This document shows, in pieces, positions 18,328 to 27,468 of a stretch of DNA of 64,000 bases. The position numbers and the translations under genes were made by a program. Positions within the stretch are counted from its first letter, which is position 1; each line of letters opens with the position of its first letter. Below the pieces are notes generated by a model. The model did no database searches and was not told the origin of the DNA. It saw only the letters and a program-made list of their open reading frames with translations. Origin of the DNA: Ferrimonas sediminum (GTDB lineage: Bacteria; Pseudomonadota; Gammaproteobacteria; Enterobacterales; Shewanellaceae); assembly GCF_900100175.1 (NCBI RefSeq), contig NZ_FNEM01000008.1:113846-177845 (forward strand), written 5' to 3'.

Positions 18328-18630
18328 ATGCCCGTCAATAAGGGCAGTCATTATCAGCCATGGGCCACCGGTGCAACGGGCAGTAGCTTTACCGCCGGTT
18401 ACAGTTCAGAGCCGGAGATATTTGAAGCTGCCGGTATTGAAGCCGACGAGTGGTCCCATCGAATTTATGTGGAAGGCGGCAGTTACGCAGTGGCCGCGTC
18501 ACCGAAAAGTGTGCTGGATAAAGCAGAGCCGACAATCGACGAGATCAGAGCCACCAATTGTTATTTCAGTTATCACTGGAAAGTTTCCGGAGAGCCACTA
18601 ATAACCACGGTCGACACAGGCTGTGAGTGA
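18328..18630 (+). CDS. Small hypothetical protein
   Basis: An open frame of 100 residues from the ATG at 18328 (the frame stays open to 18268). It has no signal peptide or membrane segment; sequence features include SYAVAASPKSVLDKAEPTIDEI and a C-terminal cysteine. No convincing ribosome-binding site precedes either start. I do not recognise it, and it may not be translated. Confidence 0.35.
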   Translation: MPVNKGSHYQPWATGATGSSFTAGYSSEPEIFEAAGIEADEWSHRIYVEGGSYAVAASPKSVLDKAEPTIDEIRATNCYFSYHWKVSGEPLITTVDTGCE

Positions 18631-18859
18631 TGGTGCAAAAGAGCGGCGGGGCGCCATTCCAACCAGAGGGCGCCCATAACCGATCTGCTACGTGACTCTG
18701 ATCCGGGAGGCGTGGCGGTGCGGGTATTTGGATACAAACGCGTCACCTCTCTGAGCATCGTCATCACACCCGTTGAGCTTAGGGCTAATGAGTTGTTTGT
18801 AACGACACACCGCCGTCCCGGCAAAAACGGTAGGCTTCATCAAGCAAGATGCTGCAGAC

Positions 18860-20806
18860 CTATTGCAACTTAAATTTGCCCACCACGGACTTCAACTGAC
18901 TGTTGGCGGCTGCCAGATTGGTTGCCTCGTTAGCGGTCACCTGGCTATTCGAGGACAACTCAACCACGATTCCGCTAATGGTGTTAACGTTGCGACTGAT
19001 TTCGCTGGAAACCGAGCTTTGCTCTTCTGCCGCCGTGGCGATGTGGGTATTTAAGTCGTTGATATGACCCACGGAGTCCACGAAAGTATCTAACTTCTGA
19101 GCCACCAATGAGGTACGTTCTACGGTTTTTTCACAGGTCGACTTGGCGGTCTCCATGGCGGAAACGGTAGAACTGGTACCACGGTAAAGCTTGGTCAATG
19201 TCGCTTCGATCTCAGCGGTACTGGTTTGAGTCCGGGCCGCCAGAGCCCTCACCTCATCAGCAACCACGGCAAACCCTCGGCCATACTTACCGGCGCGGGC
19301 GGCCTCGATAGCGGCATTGAGCGCCAATAAGTTCGTCTGATCAGAGATTTCGCCGATCACTTTCAATACATTGGTAATCTCCAAGGTATCCTTCTCAATC
19401 CCGGTGATATTTTCGGCAGTAGTTTCAACATCATCAACCAACTGCGACACCGATGTGGTTGCCTCTATTACTAAATTTCTAGATTCTATGACTTGTGAAT
19501 TGGTGCTATGAGTAGACTGGGACGCTTCCGCCGCATTGCGAGCCACATCATGAGCAGTGGCACTCATCTCCTCGACGGCAGCTACAATTTGTTCCGTTTC
19601 TTTGTTGTGGTCAATCAAGATCGCATTGTTGGCATCAGATTGCTTCTTCACTTGAACGACGCTGTTCGAGATGTGGTTTGATGACTGGGACACTTCAAGC
19701 ATTAGAGACTGCAAATTTCCAATGAACCGGTTGATCTCTTGAGAGATCTGCCCAAGGTCGTCATCGCCGGTGACCGGCAAACGACGGGTCAAATCTCCGT
19801 TACCTTGGGACAAATCCATAACCACTTCTTTAAGCGCATGTATCGGGCGATACAGTACTTTTAGAACAGCAAGAACAACCACAATGCCAACAGCCAACAT
19901 GATCAGCGAGGACACAATGGCGTTGGTGAGTGCCCGGTCAACCGGAGCATAAGCTACCGATTTATCAACGCCGATAAACAGGTACCATTTCTTACCATTG
20001 ACCAGGGGAATCTCTTTGGTAAAGGCCAATTTTTCAACACCATCAAGCTCATAGTGAACCGAGCTTTCTTCATCGGCATGCATGCCATGAAGCACATTTT
20101 CCATACCAATGTCACTGAAACGGGTTCCAGGCATGAGCTTGCTTGAGTTGGTTGCAATCGCCTTGCCGCTTTCATCAATGATGGCGGTTACTGCACCCGG
20201 AAAATTCACATTTTTAACGGTGTCATCCAATATACCCAGCTCAATATCCCCAAGTACAACACCATTGGAAACGCGTTTCATTACCGATATCAACGGCTTG
20301 CCGCTGAACGCATCGGTATAAACGTCGGTAACATCGAGTACGCCACTGGCTATCCCTTGTTGGTACCAGGGGCGATCTCGTGGATCATAGTGTTGTGGGT
20401 CAGCCACGCCATTATTCCAAATCCCTCCAACAATGTTGGAGTAGGCACGGCCACTCTCGGTGGCATACAGAACTTGGTTGATTTCACTCACCTTGCTCGT
20501 AAGCTTCGCGATTTCTACATATTTTTGGCTGTTCGAGCCCGGTACATATTCATCCGCAAGTGTTGCTATCGTGTTGCTTTTCCCCTCGAACCAGGCCGCA
20601 ATTTTGTTGGCCTCATAGCGAAAAATGGCTTTGGACTGGGCTTCAATGCTGTTGATCGTGTTCTCTTTAATAGTGAGATAAGATTGCCAATTGGCTATTA
20701 GCAAGCAAGCACTAACCAGCAGGACAACCGAAGCTATCATTGAACTCTTGAACCCTAAGGACTTCACCGATTTTCCCCTTAAACTGACTGCAAAACCTGT
20801 ACTCAC
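18860..20806 (-). CDS. Methyl-accepting chemotaxis protein with double Cache sensor
   Basis: A 648-residue chemoreceptor: membrane helix ~22-42, large periplasmic double-Cache domain ~45-285, second membrane helix ~290-315, HAMP, then the signalling domain with [19 protein letters not shown] and [15 protein letters not shown]. The Cache pocket contains [11 protein letters not shown] followed by a D in [15 protein letters not shown]. This is the Y-x4-R-x-WY...D arrangement associated with amino-acid-binding Cache_1 domains, so an amino-acid ligand is plausible. It stands at the right edge of the core region, before the AT-rich accessory block. Confidence 0.95.
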   Translation of the reverse strand: MSTGFAVSLRGKSVKSLGFKSSMIASVVLLVSACLLIANWQSYLTIKENTINSIEAQSKAIFRYEANKIAAWFEGKSNTIATLADEYVPGSNSQKYVEIAKLTSKVSEINQVLYATESGRAYSNIVGGIWNNGVADPQHYDPRDRPWYQQGIASGVLDVTDVYTDAFSGKPLISVMKRVSNGVVLGDIELGILDDTVKNVNFPGAVTAIIDESGKAIATNSSKLMPGTRFSDIGMENVLHGMHADEESSVHYELDGVEKLAFTKEIPLVNGKKWYLFIGVDKSVAYAPVDRALTNAIVSSLIMLAVGIVVVLAVLKVLYRPIHALKEVVMDLSQGNGDLTRRLPVTGDDDLGQISQEINRFIGNLQSLMLEVSQSSNHISNSVVQVKKQSDANNAILIDHNKETEQIVAAVEEMSATAHDVARNAAEASQSTHSTNSQVIESRNLVIEATTSVSQLVDDVETTAENITGIEKDTLEITNVLKVIGEISDQTNLLALNAAIEAARAGKYGRGFAVVADEVRALAARTQTSTAEIEATLTKLYRGTSSTVSAMETAKSTCEKTVERTSLVAQKLDTFVDSVGHINDLNTHIATAAEEQSSVSSEISRNVNTISGIVVELSSNSQVTANEATNLAAANSQLKSVVGKFKLQ

Positions 20807-21006
20807 AGGACTTCTCCGTCCTGCGGTAAGGAGTAGGGGGTGATCCTAACGGTTAGAGCCAGCGTCCTCTAATACGAATCCATATGACTTTTTGAAAAGA
20901 AAAGAAGATTCATGACGCTTGTGGGGTTTATCGGCACCATTAAGTGAATAAACTCCACCTCAATGGTCTCTACTCAGCGTGAGCCTTAACAAGAGGGGGC
21001 CTTAAT

Positions 21007-21070
21007 AAGACACCCATGTTATCCGTATCGATAAGGCATTGATCGATAACGGCCATAAGATGGGTGTCTT
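21007..21070. repeat. Hairpin repeat, copy 1
   Basis: A 64-bp palindromic element with perfect 11-bp ends (AAGACACCCAT / ATGGGTGTCTT) and a second, inner inverted repeat (CCGTATCGAT / ATCGATAACGG). A related copy in the same orientation is at 37219-37282. It could be a small non-autonomous mobile element, a structured RNA or a recombination site. Confidence 0.75.
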
Positions 21071-21140
21071 TGTAACTGGCATTCATTCCGGTGTGCCGGC
21101 TTCTGCTGAAGCAGACCACCAACACCGGTGAACCTAACCT

Positions 21141-21314
21141 CTAGCCAGGTAACCAATACAACACCAGAATACCCAGGCAACCGATAGCCAGAAGACCGGG
21201 GTAACGCAAACCTGGCGGCATCAGCAGACGATCTGTGAGGGTAGGGGGATGGCAGTGGATACAACGGCCATGGTGAGAGGGGAGCTCCCTCTGACATTTT
21301 GAGCATTGCCTCAT
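21141..21314 (-). CDS. 57-residue double-CxxC membrane microprotein
   Basis: A short gene with a near-ideal start: AAGGAG then 6 bases to the ATG at 21314. The product has two CxxC pairs (CSKC at 4-7, CIHC at 18-21) that could bind zinc, then one membrane helix near the C-terminus (about 38-55, GLLAIGCLGILVLYWL). Zinc-ribbon-plus-helix microproteins are usually of unknown role. The gene lies inside a ~210 bp repeat whose second copy at 37.8 kb holds a truncated version. Confidence 0.6.
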   Translation of the reverse strand: MRQCSKCQRELPSHHGRCIHCHPPTLTDRLLMPPGLRYPGLLAIGCLGILVLYWLPG

Positions 21315-21457
21315 AATCACTCCTTGAAACTCAAGCGCACTCCTGTGCGCAGGTCTACCAGCGTAGCACCGGCTCAGCCAGCGTAAGGCGACATAGATCA
21401 AAGGAGTTTTTAATCTTCCACTGTCTGGAAGACCGCTCTGGCGCCAATAGCGGTCAT
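21251..21457. repeat. ~210-bp repeat, copy 1 (microprotein gene 5' part and its promoter)
   Basis: This segment recurs at 37782-37996 with high identity. It contains the first codons and ribosome-binding site of the microprotein gene, a conserved block ending GGCGACATAGATCAAA, and a palindrome (GACCGCT / AGCGGTC around TGGCGCCA) at its right end. Confidence 0.75.
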
Positions 21458-21923
21458 CGGCTAACGACGAAATCCTGCGTAACTGTGATTTGCCCCCCTA
21501 CAAAACACCCGCAGGAACGTGTAACGTAATAAACTAAATAATTCAGTTAGATGCAGCTTATCGAATGTGTGATTGGTGAGCACTGTTGTTCGTCGATGGC
21601 GAAGCTTGGCTGAAATTTGACACAGAAAAATATAAAGTCATAAATATCAATATGATACAGGTTTGCATCTACTAACGAAGGCAATGTAGCAAACACACTG
21701 TATGGAGACGCAGTATTGCATCGTACCGCCTTTGTTCGAGCCAGACCCGCCTTTCGTGAATGTTGAACTAATGACTAAGATATAATTTCATTTTTAATAT
21801 GAGGATGTTAGCGACAGTTAGCTCCCTATGTGCGTTCACGATAGGCGATGAGATCCCGCTGTAGGAAAGGCGGCACATTGCCGCATAACAATCTGTTAAA
21901 TTTATTAAGGAAGTCTGGACCTC
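21458..21923. promoter_or_regulatory. Gene-free AT-rich stretch before the FRG gene
   Basis: 466 bases with no credible open frame on either strand. GC content falls sharply here relative to the core. It presumably contains the promoter of the FRG/TIR/beta-barrel genes; AAGG stands upstream of the FRG ATG. No clear operator was seen. Confidence 0.4.
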
Positions 21924-23240
21924 ATGTACAACCTACTAGTAACAGCGAGAGATGGCGCTTGGGATGATGGTTTCTACGAGTTCGACAAGAGCCGATTTCT
22001 CGAATATACAAACGAGGATATAGCTTCTGCTCTGAAAGAATTAAGTAGCTCCCACATTGAAAACCTGAAAAGCTACCCAAGCTTGTTCGCGTATGAAGGT
22101 GAGGACTCTGATGTACGTATCGGTTATATCAAATCTATCAAGGAACGTGGTAGAAACCTCTTAATCGAATTTGAATTCCAACACGATATTGAACCAATCC
22201 CATTTGATCAAATAAAGCCGATTGCTCCACTGCTTGATATCCGCAGTTGGGAAATGAACAGAACCCACTGGGCAATAAAAGACGAAGACTTATTTCAAAG
22301 GCTACGAAATAAGGGGATTTTGGAGGCCGGGCGGGAATCAATAAAAACAAAGCAGAGAAGGCCGACGGCCGAAAAGTCTAAGAACCCAAAGATCACCACA
22401 GTACAGGGCTTTATCGGTAAGGTTCTATCAACTAAAGAAAGAAGTGGAAACGAGGTTTTTTATCGAGGCCACTCCAACAAGAGGAAGTACAAGCTGGAGC
22501 CATCTCTATTTCGTAAAGATGTAGATGGAAATTACCTATACAAGGACAACGAGCACATACTGTACCGTGAGTTGTTAGTTTCAAACTCTGCTGACTTTCA
22601 ATCAGATGTTTACACCCTTGATAGTCTAGTCCGCATGCAGCATTACTCGCTGCCTACACGGCTACTTGATATTACTTCTAACCCACTAATTGCTCTCTAC
22701 TTCGCCTGTAAGTCGGCTGCCGATGAAGAGGGGGAAGTAATTGTCTTCTCAACGAAGCGAAAAGGTGTGAAGTATTTCGACTCAGATGTGGCCAGCTGCA
22801 TTGCGAATCTCGCTCGCTTGCCTCAATCAGAAAAAAACAAGATTATGTTTGATGGAGATGAGTTTAACGAGCAGCCACAAATTAAACGTCTTCTTCATTT
22901 CATAAGAGAAGAAAAGCCTTTTTTCGAAGCGGCTATCATTCCTGACGACTTGAGAAAAATCATTTGCGTCAAGGGAAAACAGAGTAACGATAGGATTTCA
23001 TCACAATCAGGAGCATTCCTTCTATTTGGCTTGGATGCAGTCTTTGATGAAGAGGGAACGCCTGAGATCAAAGTGTCCAGAATCACTGTTTCGAATAAAG
23101 AATCCATATTGGAAGAGCTCGACCTACTAAACATCAACGAGAGCACTGTGTTTCCATATATCGAAAACTCTGCGAAGTATGTCGCTGAAAAATTTAAATT
23201 TGACAATTCAATCCAGCCGACCGCTGAAAATAGCGACTGA
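21924..23240 (+). CDS. FRG-domain protein
   Basis: A 438-residue protein with an FRG domain, named for its F-(Y)RG motif and common in phage-defence neighbourhoods. The diagnostic motifs are FYRGH (179-183) with KLEPSLFR just after, and MQHYSLPTRLLDIT (about 238-251) followed by PLIALYFAC. The N-terminal ~150 residues form a separate, unrecognised domain. No membrane segment. The gene is AT-rich and is followed at 55 bases by a TIR-like gene on the same strand. Biochemical activity of FRG domains is not settled; a role as toxin or effector is inference from context. Confidence 0.85.
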   Translation: MYNLLVTARDGAWDDGFYEFDKSRFLEYTNEDIASALKELSSSHIENLKSYPSLFAYEGEDSDVRIGYIKSIKERGRNLLIEFEFQHDIEPIPFDQIKPIAPLLDIRSWEMNRTHWAIKDEDLFQRLRNKGILEAGRESIKTKQRRPTAEKSKNPKITTVQGFIGKVLSTKERSGNEVFYRGHSNKRKYKLEPSLFRKDVDGNYLYKDNEHILYRELLVSNSADFQSDVYTLDSLVRMQHYSLPTRLLDITSNPLIALYFACKSAADEEGEVIVFSTKRKGVKYFDSDVASCIANLARLPQSEKNKIMFDGDEFNEQPQIKRLLHFIREEKPFFEAAIIPDDLRKIICVKGKQSNDRISSQSGAFLLFGLDAVFDEEGTPEIKVSRITVSNKESILEELDLLNINESTVFPYIENSAKYVAEKFKFDNSIQPTAENSD

Positions 23241-23294
23241 TTGATGCGTTAGGTTCTAATTGGGCATTGTTAAAACATATAGGAAAGTTAAGAT

Positions 23295-24116
23295 TTGAGT
23301 ATCGAGTTTTTGAAAACTGATTTTGATAAAGTTAGCTATCTAGCAAATATTCTGACTGCTAGAGCTACTGGAATGGCTTCTGATTCTAGTGAATATGAAG
23401 CATTGAGAAAAGACTTGCTCAGCAATCCCGCTATCGCCCTATATTTACCACCATTGGTAAGGCAGCATAGAAATTTGGATTCGTTTTGGGGATTCATCCA
23501 GCCGAAATTTTCAACTTACGCTGAGCGCAGAACCTACATATCAGAGCATTTTACTAAGTTGCTTGATGCTCTTGAGTTAGGTTCACCCATTCAGTCATCG
23601 CCGGCAGCGCCGATGCTTACAGCCCCACCTCAAAGTAATCCTGTGCTACAACAAATGCCAGCAACTAGAAACAAGAGAAAAGTGTTTATAGTTCACGGTA
23701 GAGATAATGGAGCGAAGCAAGAAGTTGGCAGGTTTATCGAGAGTTTAGGCTTAGAAGCTATCATCTTACATGAAAAAGCCAGTTCAGGAATGACCATCAT
23801 CGAAAAAATCGAGCATTACTCAAATGATGCTGACTTTGCCTTGGTATTATATACAGCCTGCGATAAAGGTCGTGGAGCGCATGAAACGAAGATCCCAGCA
23901 AGGGATAGAGCGCGACAAAATGTTGTCTTTGAACATGGCTATTTGATGGCCAAGCTTGGCAGGAAGAATGTGTGTTCTCTAGTCAAGGGGCAAATAGAAA
24001 CTCCAAATGACATTAGTGGAGTAGTGTACGTACCGCTCGATGACTTTGGTGCTTGGAAGAAAGAAGTTGCTAAAGAGTTGAAGGCGTGTGGTTATTCGAT
24101 CGGTTCAGTTTTTTAA
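23295..24116 (+). CDS. TIR-like nucleotide-binding protein (candidate defence effector)
   Basis: A 273-residue protein with a TTG start preceded by AGGAAAG. The C-terminal half (from about residue 128) is a TIR-like domain of the predicted nucleotide-binding type (PF10137-like): KVFIVHGRDNGAKQEV, a glutamate in SGMTIIEKIE that corresponds to the NAD-cleaving residue of TIR enzymes, and ADFALVLYTACD, ending with RARQNVVFEHGYLMAKLG. The N-terminal ~95 residues are a helical domain (LTARATG..., YAERRTYISEHF) found ahead of several effectors. Relatives degrade NAD during infection; here that is inferred. Confidence 0.85.
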   Translation: MSIEFLKTDFDKVSYLANILTARATGMASDSSEYEALRKDLLSNPAIALYLPPLVRQHRNLDSFWGFIQPKFSTYAERRTYISEHFTKLLDALELGSPIQSSPAAPMLTAPPQSNPVLQQMPATRNKRKVFIVHGRDNGAKQEVGRFIESLGLEAIILHEKASSGMTIIEKIEHYSNDADFALVLYTACDKGRGAHETKIPARDRARQNVVFEHGYLMAKLGRKNVCSLVKGQIETPNDISGVVYVPLDDFGAWKKEVAKELKACGYSIGSVF

Positions 24117-24182
24117 TGAGAGCGACACGCCTTATATTATCATGCAATATTACCCCTTATCTATCGAGGATAAAGTAGATAA

Positions 24183-24644
24183 ATGAATGAGTTCTTAATG
24201 GGTGTTTTCGCTAGCATCGTAGCTACCGTGGTTGTCGCCATTATAGTTAAATGGATTTGGCCAGATTTCAAAGATCGATCTTTGTATAACGGGATTCGAG
24301 TAGAGGGTATATGGGAGATAATCGAATTACGCAATGGAAAGAATGTTAAAGTAGGTCAAATTGAGTTAACACAGCAAGGCCGTATTGTAAAAGGCACAAG
24401 CACCCGAACAAAAACTAGAGACGGGAAAAAATCAGAAAGAAAATTTCATTATCACGGCTTTATCAACGGCCATCAGGCAACTCTGATTTTTGAGGATGCT
24501 AAGGGGGTGGGCTTTGATACCGGAACCTATGTTTTTACGGTTCAGAACGATGCCAAAACAATGGTCGGCATGGCCACTTTCCACGGTAAAGCCGAGAATA
24601 AAATAGTTTCTGAACCAAGAACTTTAATCAAGGCAGTATGTTAA
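24183..24644 (+). CDS. Membrane-anchored small beta-rich protein
   Basis: A 153-residue protein. One N-terminal membrane helix (about 4-26) and a basic linker are followed by an all-beta domain with lipocalin-like periodicity (EGIWEIIELRNGK, then VGQIELTQQGRIVKGT, FINGHQATLIFED). The layout recalls, without proving, Cap15-type effectors of anti-phage systems, which join membrane helices to a small beta-barrel. It is the third gene of an FRG/TIR/barrel series. An attC-like palindrome starts 4 bases after its stop, as in integron gene cassettes. Confidence 0.7.
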   Translation: MNEFLMGVFASIVATVVVAIIVKWIWPDFKDRSLYNGIRVEGIWEIIELRNGKNVKVGQIELTQQGRIVKGTSTRTKTRDGKKSERKFHYHGFINGHQATLIFEDAKGVGFDTGTYVFTVQNDAKTMVGMATFHGKAENKIVSEPRTLIKAVC

Positions 24645-24647
24645 AGT

Positions 24648-24764
24648 GTCTAACAAGCGCTTCCAGCATGAAGCCAAAGTCTGCGTGTTTTTGTGTTGCT
24701 CGCTGCGCTCGAACATTAACACATAAACACTCCGGCTTCGGCGCAGATGAAGCGGGCGATAGAC
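24648..24764 (+). repeat. attC-like imperfect palindrome
   Basis: A 117-bp imperfect palindrome beginning right after the preceding stop codon. The left end reads GTCTAAC, matching the R'' consensus RYYYAAC; the right end reads GATAGAC, one base from the R' form GTTAGAC. The arms pair through several blocks: CGCTTC, GAAGCC and GTGTTTTTGTGTT against AACACATAAACAC (12 of 13). Size and folding resemble VCR-type attC sites of integron cassettes. The changed GTT triplet suggests it may no longer recombine. Confidence 0.5.
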
Positions 24765-24784
24765 CCCAAGTCCCTGAATGGCCG

Positions 24785-24830
24785 GAATGTGGCGACAGGA
24801 GTCCCTGACGTTGCCCTTGGTGGTCAAGGC
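24785..24830. repeat. Short dispersed repeat, copy 1
   Basis: AATGTGGCGACAGGAG...CTGACG...CTTGGT recurs, with about four-fifths identity by eye, at 59595-59634 in the ligA island. No coding sense; significance uncertain. Confidence 0.35.
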
Positions 24831-24935
24831 GAACTTGATAGCAGTTTTGCTCCGCTATAAGCTTTCAATTTCATTGCTGGTGGCAAGTATCAAACACGGA
24901 CGATGATGATGGGAAGAGTCAAAGAAAGGGGCAAA

Positions 24936-25010
24936 ATGGTTATATATGCATTTATAACAGGGGCTCTGTTTGGAGCTGCCTTAGTTGGTGTAGCATATTT
25001 TATTGTTTAG
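24936..25010 (+). CDS. Possible 24-residue membrane peptide
   Basis: An ATG after AAAGGGG opens a 24-codon frame made almost only of hydrophobic residues (FITGALFGAALVGVAYFIV) ending in TAG. In-frame ATGs lie 27-33 bases upstream. Small single-helix peptides can be regulatory or toxins, but this could be chance; there is no conservation evidence. Confidence 0.25.
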   Translation: MVIYAFITGALFGAALVGVAYFIV

Positions 25011-25364
25011 CGAACAGACCCGGGACCTATGCTTTCCCGTTCCGGGAGGCTGCTGCCATGAATGGCTACAATGTGGTGTGTGCTGTTATTCAACATTCAG
25101 GTCAGATTGATTCATCGATTGTATTAAGGGCAGATCTCAGCAACGCCCAAAGGGGCTCACGTTTTTCTGTTTCTGCCAAACAAGTGTGCGTAGCCACCTC
25201 TCATTTATCGCTATTTTTACTAAATTTTCTTCATTGACGATCCAGTTCACACATTAATCCTGAGGTACGGGATCGACTATTCTGCGGCCATAATCGACCT
25301 CCTTTTCCCATTGCGTTCAGTTTACCTTTTCTAATGCTAAAACAATGAAATAGCAGAGGATTTG
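25011..25364. promoter_or_regulatory. Gene-free stretch before the octaheme cytochrome
   Basis: 354 bases with no credible gene. It ends in the AGAGGA ribosome-binding site of the cytochrome and presumably contains its promoter. Nothing else recognised. Confidence 0.4.
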
Positions 25365-26924
25365 ATGATGAACCAATATTGTAAACAACGAGGCGCTCTG
25401 ACATTGTGCGCCAGTGCGTTGATCGCGCTCTTAACGGGGTGTGGCAGCGACAATGACAGCACCCCCACCCCCCCTGACCAGAATCTGCCACCGGTAGCGG
25501 GCGAGGTATCGGCGATTGTCGTTATCGGTGAGGATACCTCTATCGACGTTCTGGCCGAGGCCAGCGACCCGGAGGGCGACACTCTTACGCTGTCAGAAGC
25601 AAAGGTAGTAGTGGGTGCCGGTGAGGCGCGGGTGGAAGATGACCTGCTGTGGTTTGTATCCAGCGACTATGGAGCAGCCCAAATTGAATACGTCATCAGC
25701 GACGGTAACGGTGGTGAGACCCGTGCTGTTGCCGATGTGGACGTGAAAGCCAGCATGCAGGAGTACGCCGGTACCCAAACCTGTCTGGGCTGTCACAAAG
25801 ACAAGGCCAGCTTCTTGGAAACCGGGCATAACTGGAAGTTCACCAAGATTGAAAACGGCCAGGCGCCCGATCTGCCCTTTACTTCCCTGGATGGTGCCTT
25901 CGAGCTGTATGAAGGTGTCGAAAACAGCGCAGGTACACCGGAGAGCTGGAGCGACATCAGTTACTTGTTGGGAGGCTTCCAACGCCAGGCGATTCTAGTC
26001 GATAAGAATGGCTACATGATCAACGGCACCAAGGCGATGTTCGATGTGCTGCCGAAAGGGGAAACCCTGGACGAGACTCGGGTAGTTCCTTTCGCCCCGG
26101 GTGCGGGCGGAGACGGCATGCCTTACAACTGTGGCCACTGTCACAACACCGGCTGGCGCGACTACACTTCGGAGCCTGGTGATGATCGTAACCACAACCG
26201 CCAGGATGGCCTGATCGGTATGGAGGGCACCTTTGCCCAGGCTGGCGTACAGTGTGAAGCCTGTCATGGTGCCGGCGGTGATCACGCCAAGAGCCCCAGC
26301 AAAGACAACATCACCCGCGTTGCCAAAGGTCGCCTTCGTGCCGATCTGACGGCAATGAACCAAGCCTATGGTGATGCGATTGCCTGTGGCGAGTGCCACA
26401 CCAAAGCCGGCGAGCGTTGGTATAAAGACGGTTATATGACCAGCTATGACGAGAAGTTTGGCGGCGACACCATCGGTGGCTTCGTTAAAGACTACTTCGA
26501 AGAAGGTCGTAATGCAGGGGACGCGCTGCTGGGCTATGACCCGGATACCGGTGTCGCCACGGGTGCCAAGCGGATGTTCCAGTGTACCCACTGTCACAAC
26601 CCTCACCTGTCCACCAACTTCCAGGATAAGCCGGGTCACAGCGAAGCGCTGACAACCGAATGTAAGGATTGCCACCCGAGCGTAGAGTTTACCGATGGTG
26701 TTGGTGCCATGCATGGCGTAATGGCAGAGTGTACCGATTGCCACATGCCGAAGAACTCCCACCTGTTCAAGATTGATCTGTCCCATGCGTCAGAGGACCC
26801 GTATCAATACGGCAAGGACGGTCAGTACCGCCAGCCCTGGCTGAGACCGGTACAGTCCTGTGGAGGGTGTCACGCAGAAGACTATGACGATCGTGCAACC
26901 AGAATCGGCAAGGTTCACCAGTAA
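25365..26924 (+). CDS. Octaheme c-type cytochrome lipoprotein
   Basis: About 519 residues. The signal peptide ends in a lipobox (ALLTGC), so the protein is predicted to be lipid-anchored, probably in the outer membrane. An acidic Ig/cadherin-like domain follows (about 40-130: LPPVAGE..., SDPEGDTLTL, YVISDGNGGETR). The rest holds eight CxxCH haem sites: CLGCH, CGHCH, CEACH, CGECH, CTHCH, CKDCH, CTDCH and CGGCH. Such proteins move electrons across the periplasm or cell surface in metal- or sulfur-respiring bacteria; the partner is not evident. I choose the ATG at 25365 over the TTG just before it. A strong terminator follows. Confidence 0.93.
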   Translation: MMNQYCKQRGALTLCASALIALLTGCGSDNDSTPTPPDQNLPPVAGEVSAIVVIGEDTSIDVLAEASDPEGDTLTLSEAKVVVGAGEARVEDDLLWFVSSDYGAAQIEYVISDGNGGETRAVADVDVKASMQEYAGTQTCLGCHKDKASFLETGHNWKFTKIENGQAPDLPFTSLDGAFELYEGVENSAGTPESWSDISYLLGGFQRQAILVDKNGYMINGTKAMFDVLPKGETLDETRVVPFAPGAGGDGMPYNCGHCHNTGWRDYTSEPGDDRNHNRQDGLIGMEGTFAQAGVQCEACHGAGGDHAKSPSKDNITRVAKGRLRADLTAMNQAYGDAIACGECHTKAGERWYKDGYMTSYDEKFGGDTIGGFVKDYFEEGRNAGDALLGYDPDTGVATGAKRMFQCTHCHNPHLSTNFQDKPGHSEALTTECKDCHPSVEFTDGVGAMHGVMAECTDCHMPKNSHLFKIDLSHASEDPYQYGKDGQYRQPWLRPVQSCGGCHAEDYDDRATRIGKVHQ

Positions 26925-26944
26925 GTTGTATCGTTAAATCGTAC

Positions 26945-26976
26945 AAAGACACCGGGCTTGCCCGGTGTCTTTTTTT
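26945..26976 (+). terminator. Terminator of the octaheme cytochrome gene
   Basis: Stem AAAGACACCGGGC / GCCCGGTGTCTTT with a TT loop and a run of seven T. A degenerate copy of the same hairpin occurs at 37543-37568, beside a decayed copy of this gene's 3' end. Confidence 0.92.
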
Positions 26977-27231
26977 ATCTGGAGGAGTTGGGAGTCAATC
27001 GACCCTTGGCTTTGCTTGGCAGCCGCGCTGCTTAAGGAGTTTTGTCAGTTGGCAGGCGCCATTCTGACTTCCGTTTGCCCGAACATCGGGGAAGCGTACG
27101 GTTGGAACGTGGGCGGGGTCACAGACAGCTAAATATTATGATGTTTGAATAACTTGGATTTTGGTATCCCAATGTAATTTAAGTCATTCTCTCAGTTAAC
27201 AAAAATGGACATGATAGCAAGGAGTTTAGCT

Positions 27232-27468
27232 ATGGCACACGAGCACTTTTGGTTTGGCGGTATGTGGTTTTTCCCTTTTTTTTGTCTGCTGCTGTTTGTG
27301 GGAGTGGCTTACCTTGTCATCAGCCATTTAGGCCGCAATCGTAGTGGTGGAACTGCCCCGGATTCAGCGGTTGCTCAATCTGCATTGGATATTCTCAAAG
27401 TGCGTTATGCCAAAGGCGAACTCACCCTGGATGAGTTCGAGCAGATGAAACGGGATATTCAGCGGTAG
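27232..27468 (+). CDS. Small SHOCT-domain membrane protein
   Basis: 78 residues from the ATG at 27232, chosen because AAGGAG stands 7 bases upstream; an earlier ATG at 27205 lacks this. One membrane helix (about 11-33, FFPFFCLLLFVGVAYLVI) is followed by a linker and a C-terminal SHOCT motif (ALDILKVRYAKGELTLDEFEQMK). SHOCT tails are short helical interaction modules on many small membrane proteins. No clear operon partner. Confidence 0.85.
   Translation: MAHEHFWFGGMWFFPFFCLLLFVGVAYLVISHLGRNRSGGTAPDSAVAQSALDILKVRYAKGELTLDEFEQMKRDIQR

Noticed and set aside
21924..24644. CBASS operon
   Set aside because: TIR-like and Cap15-like proteins suggest it, but no CD-NTase (GS...D-x-D nucleotidyltransferase) gene is in the neighbourhood.
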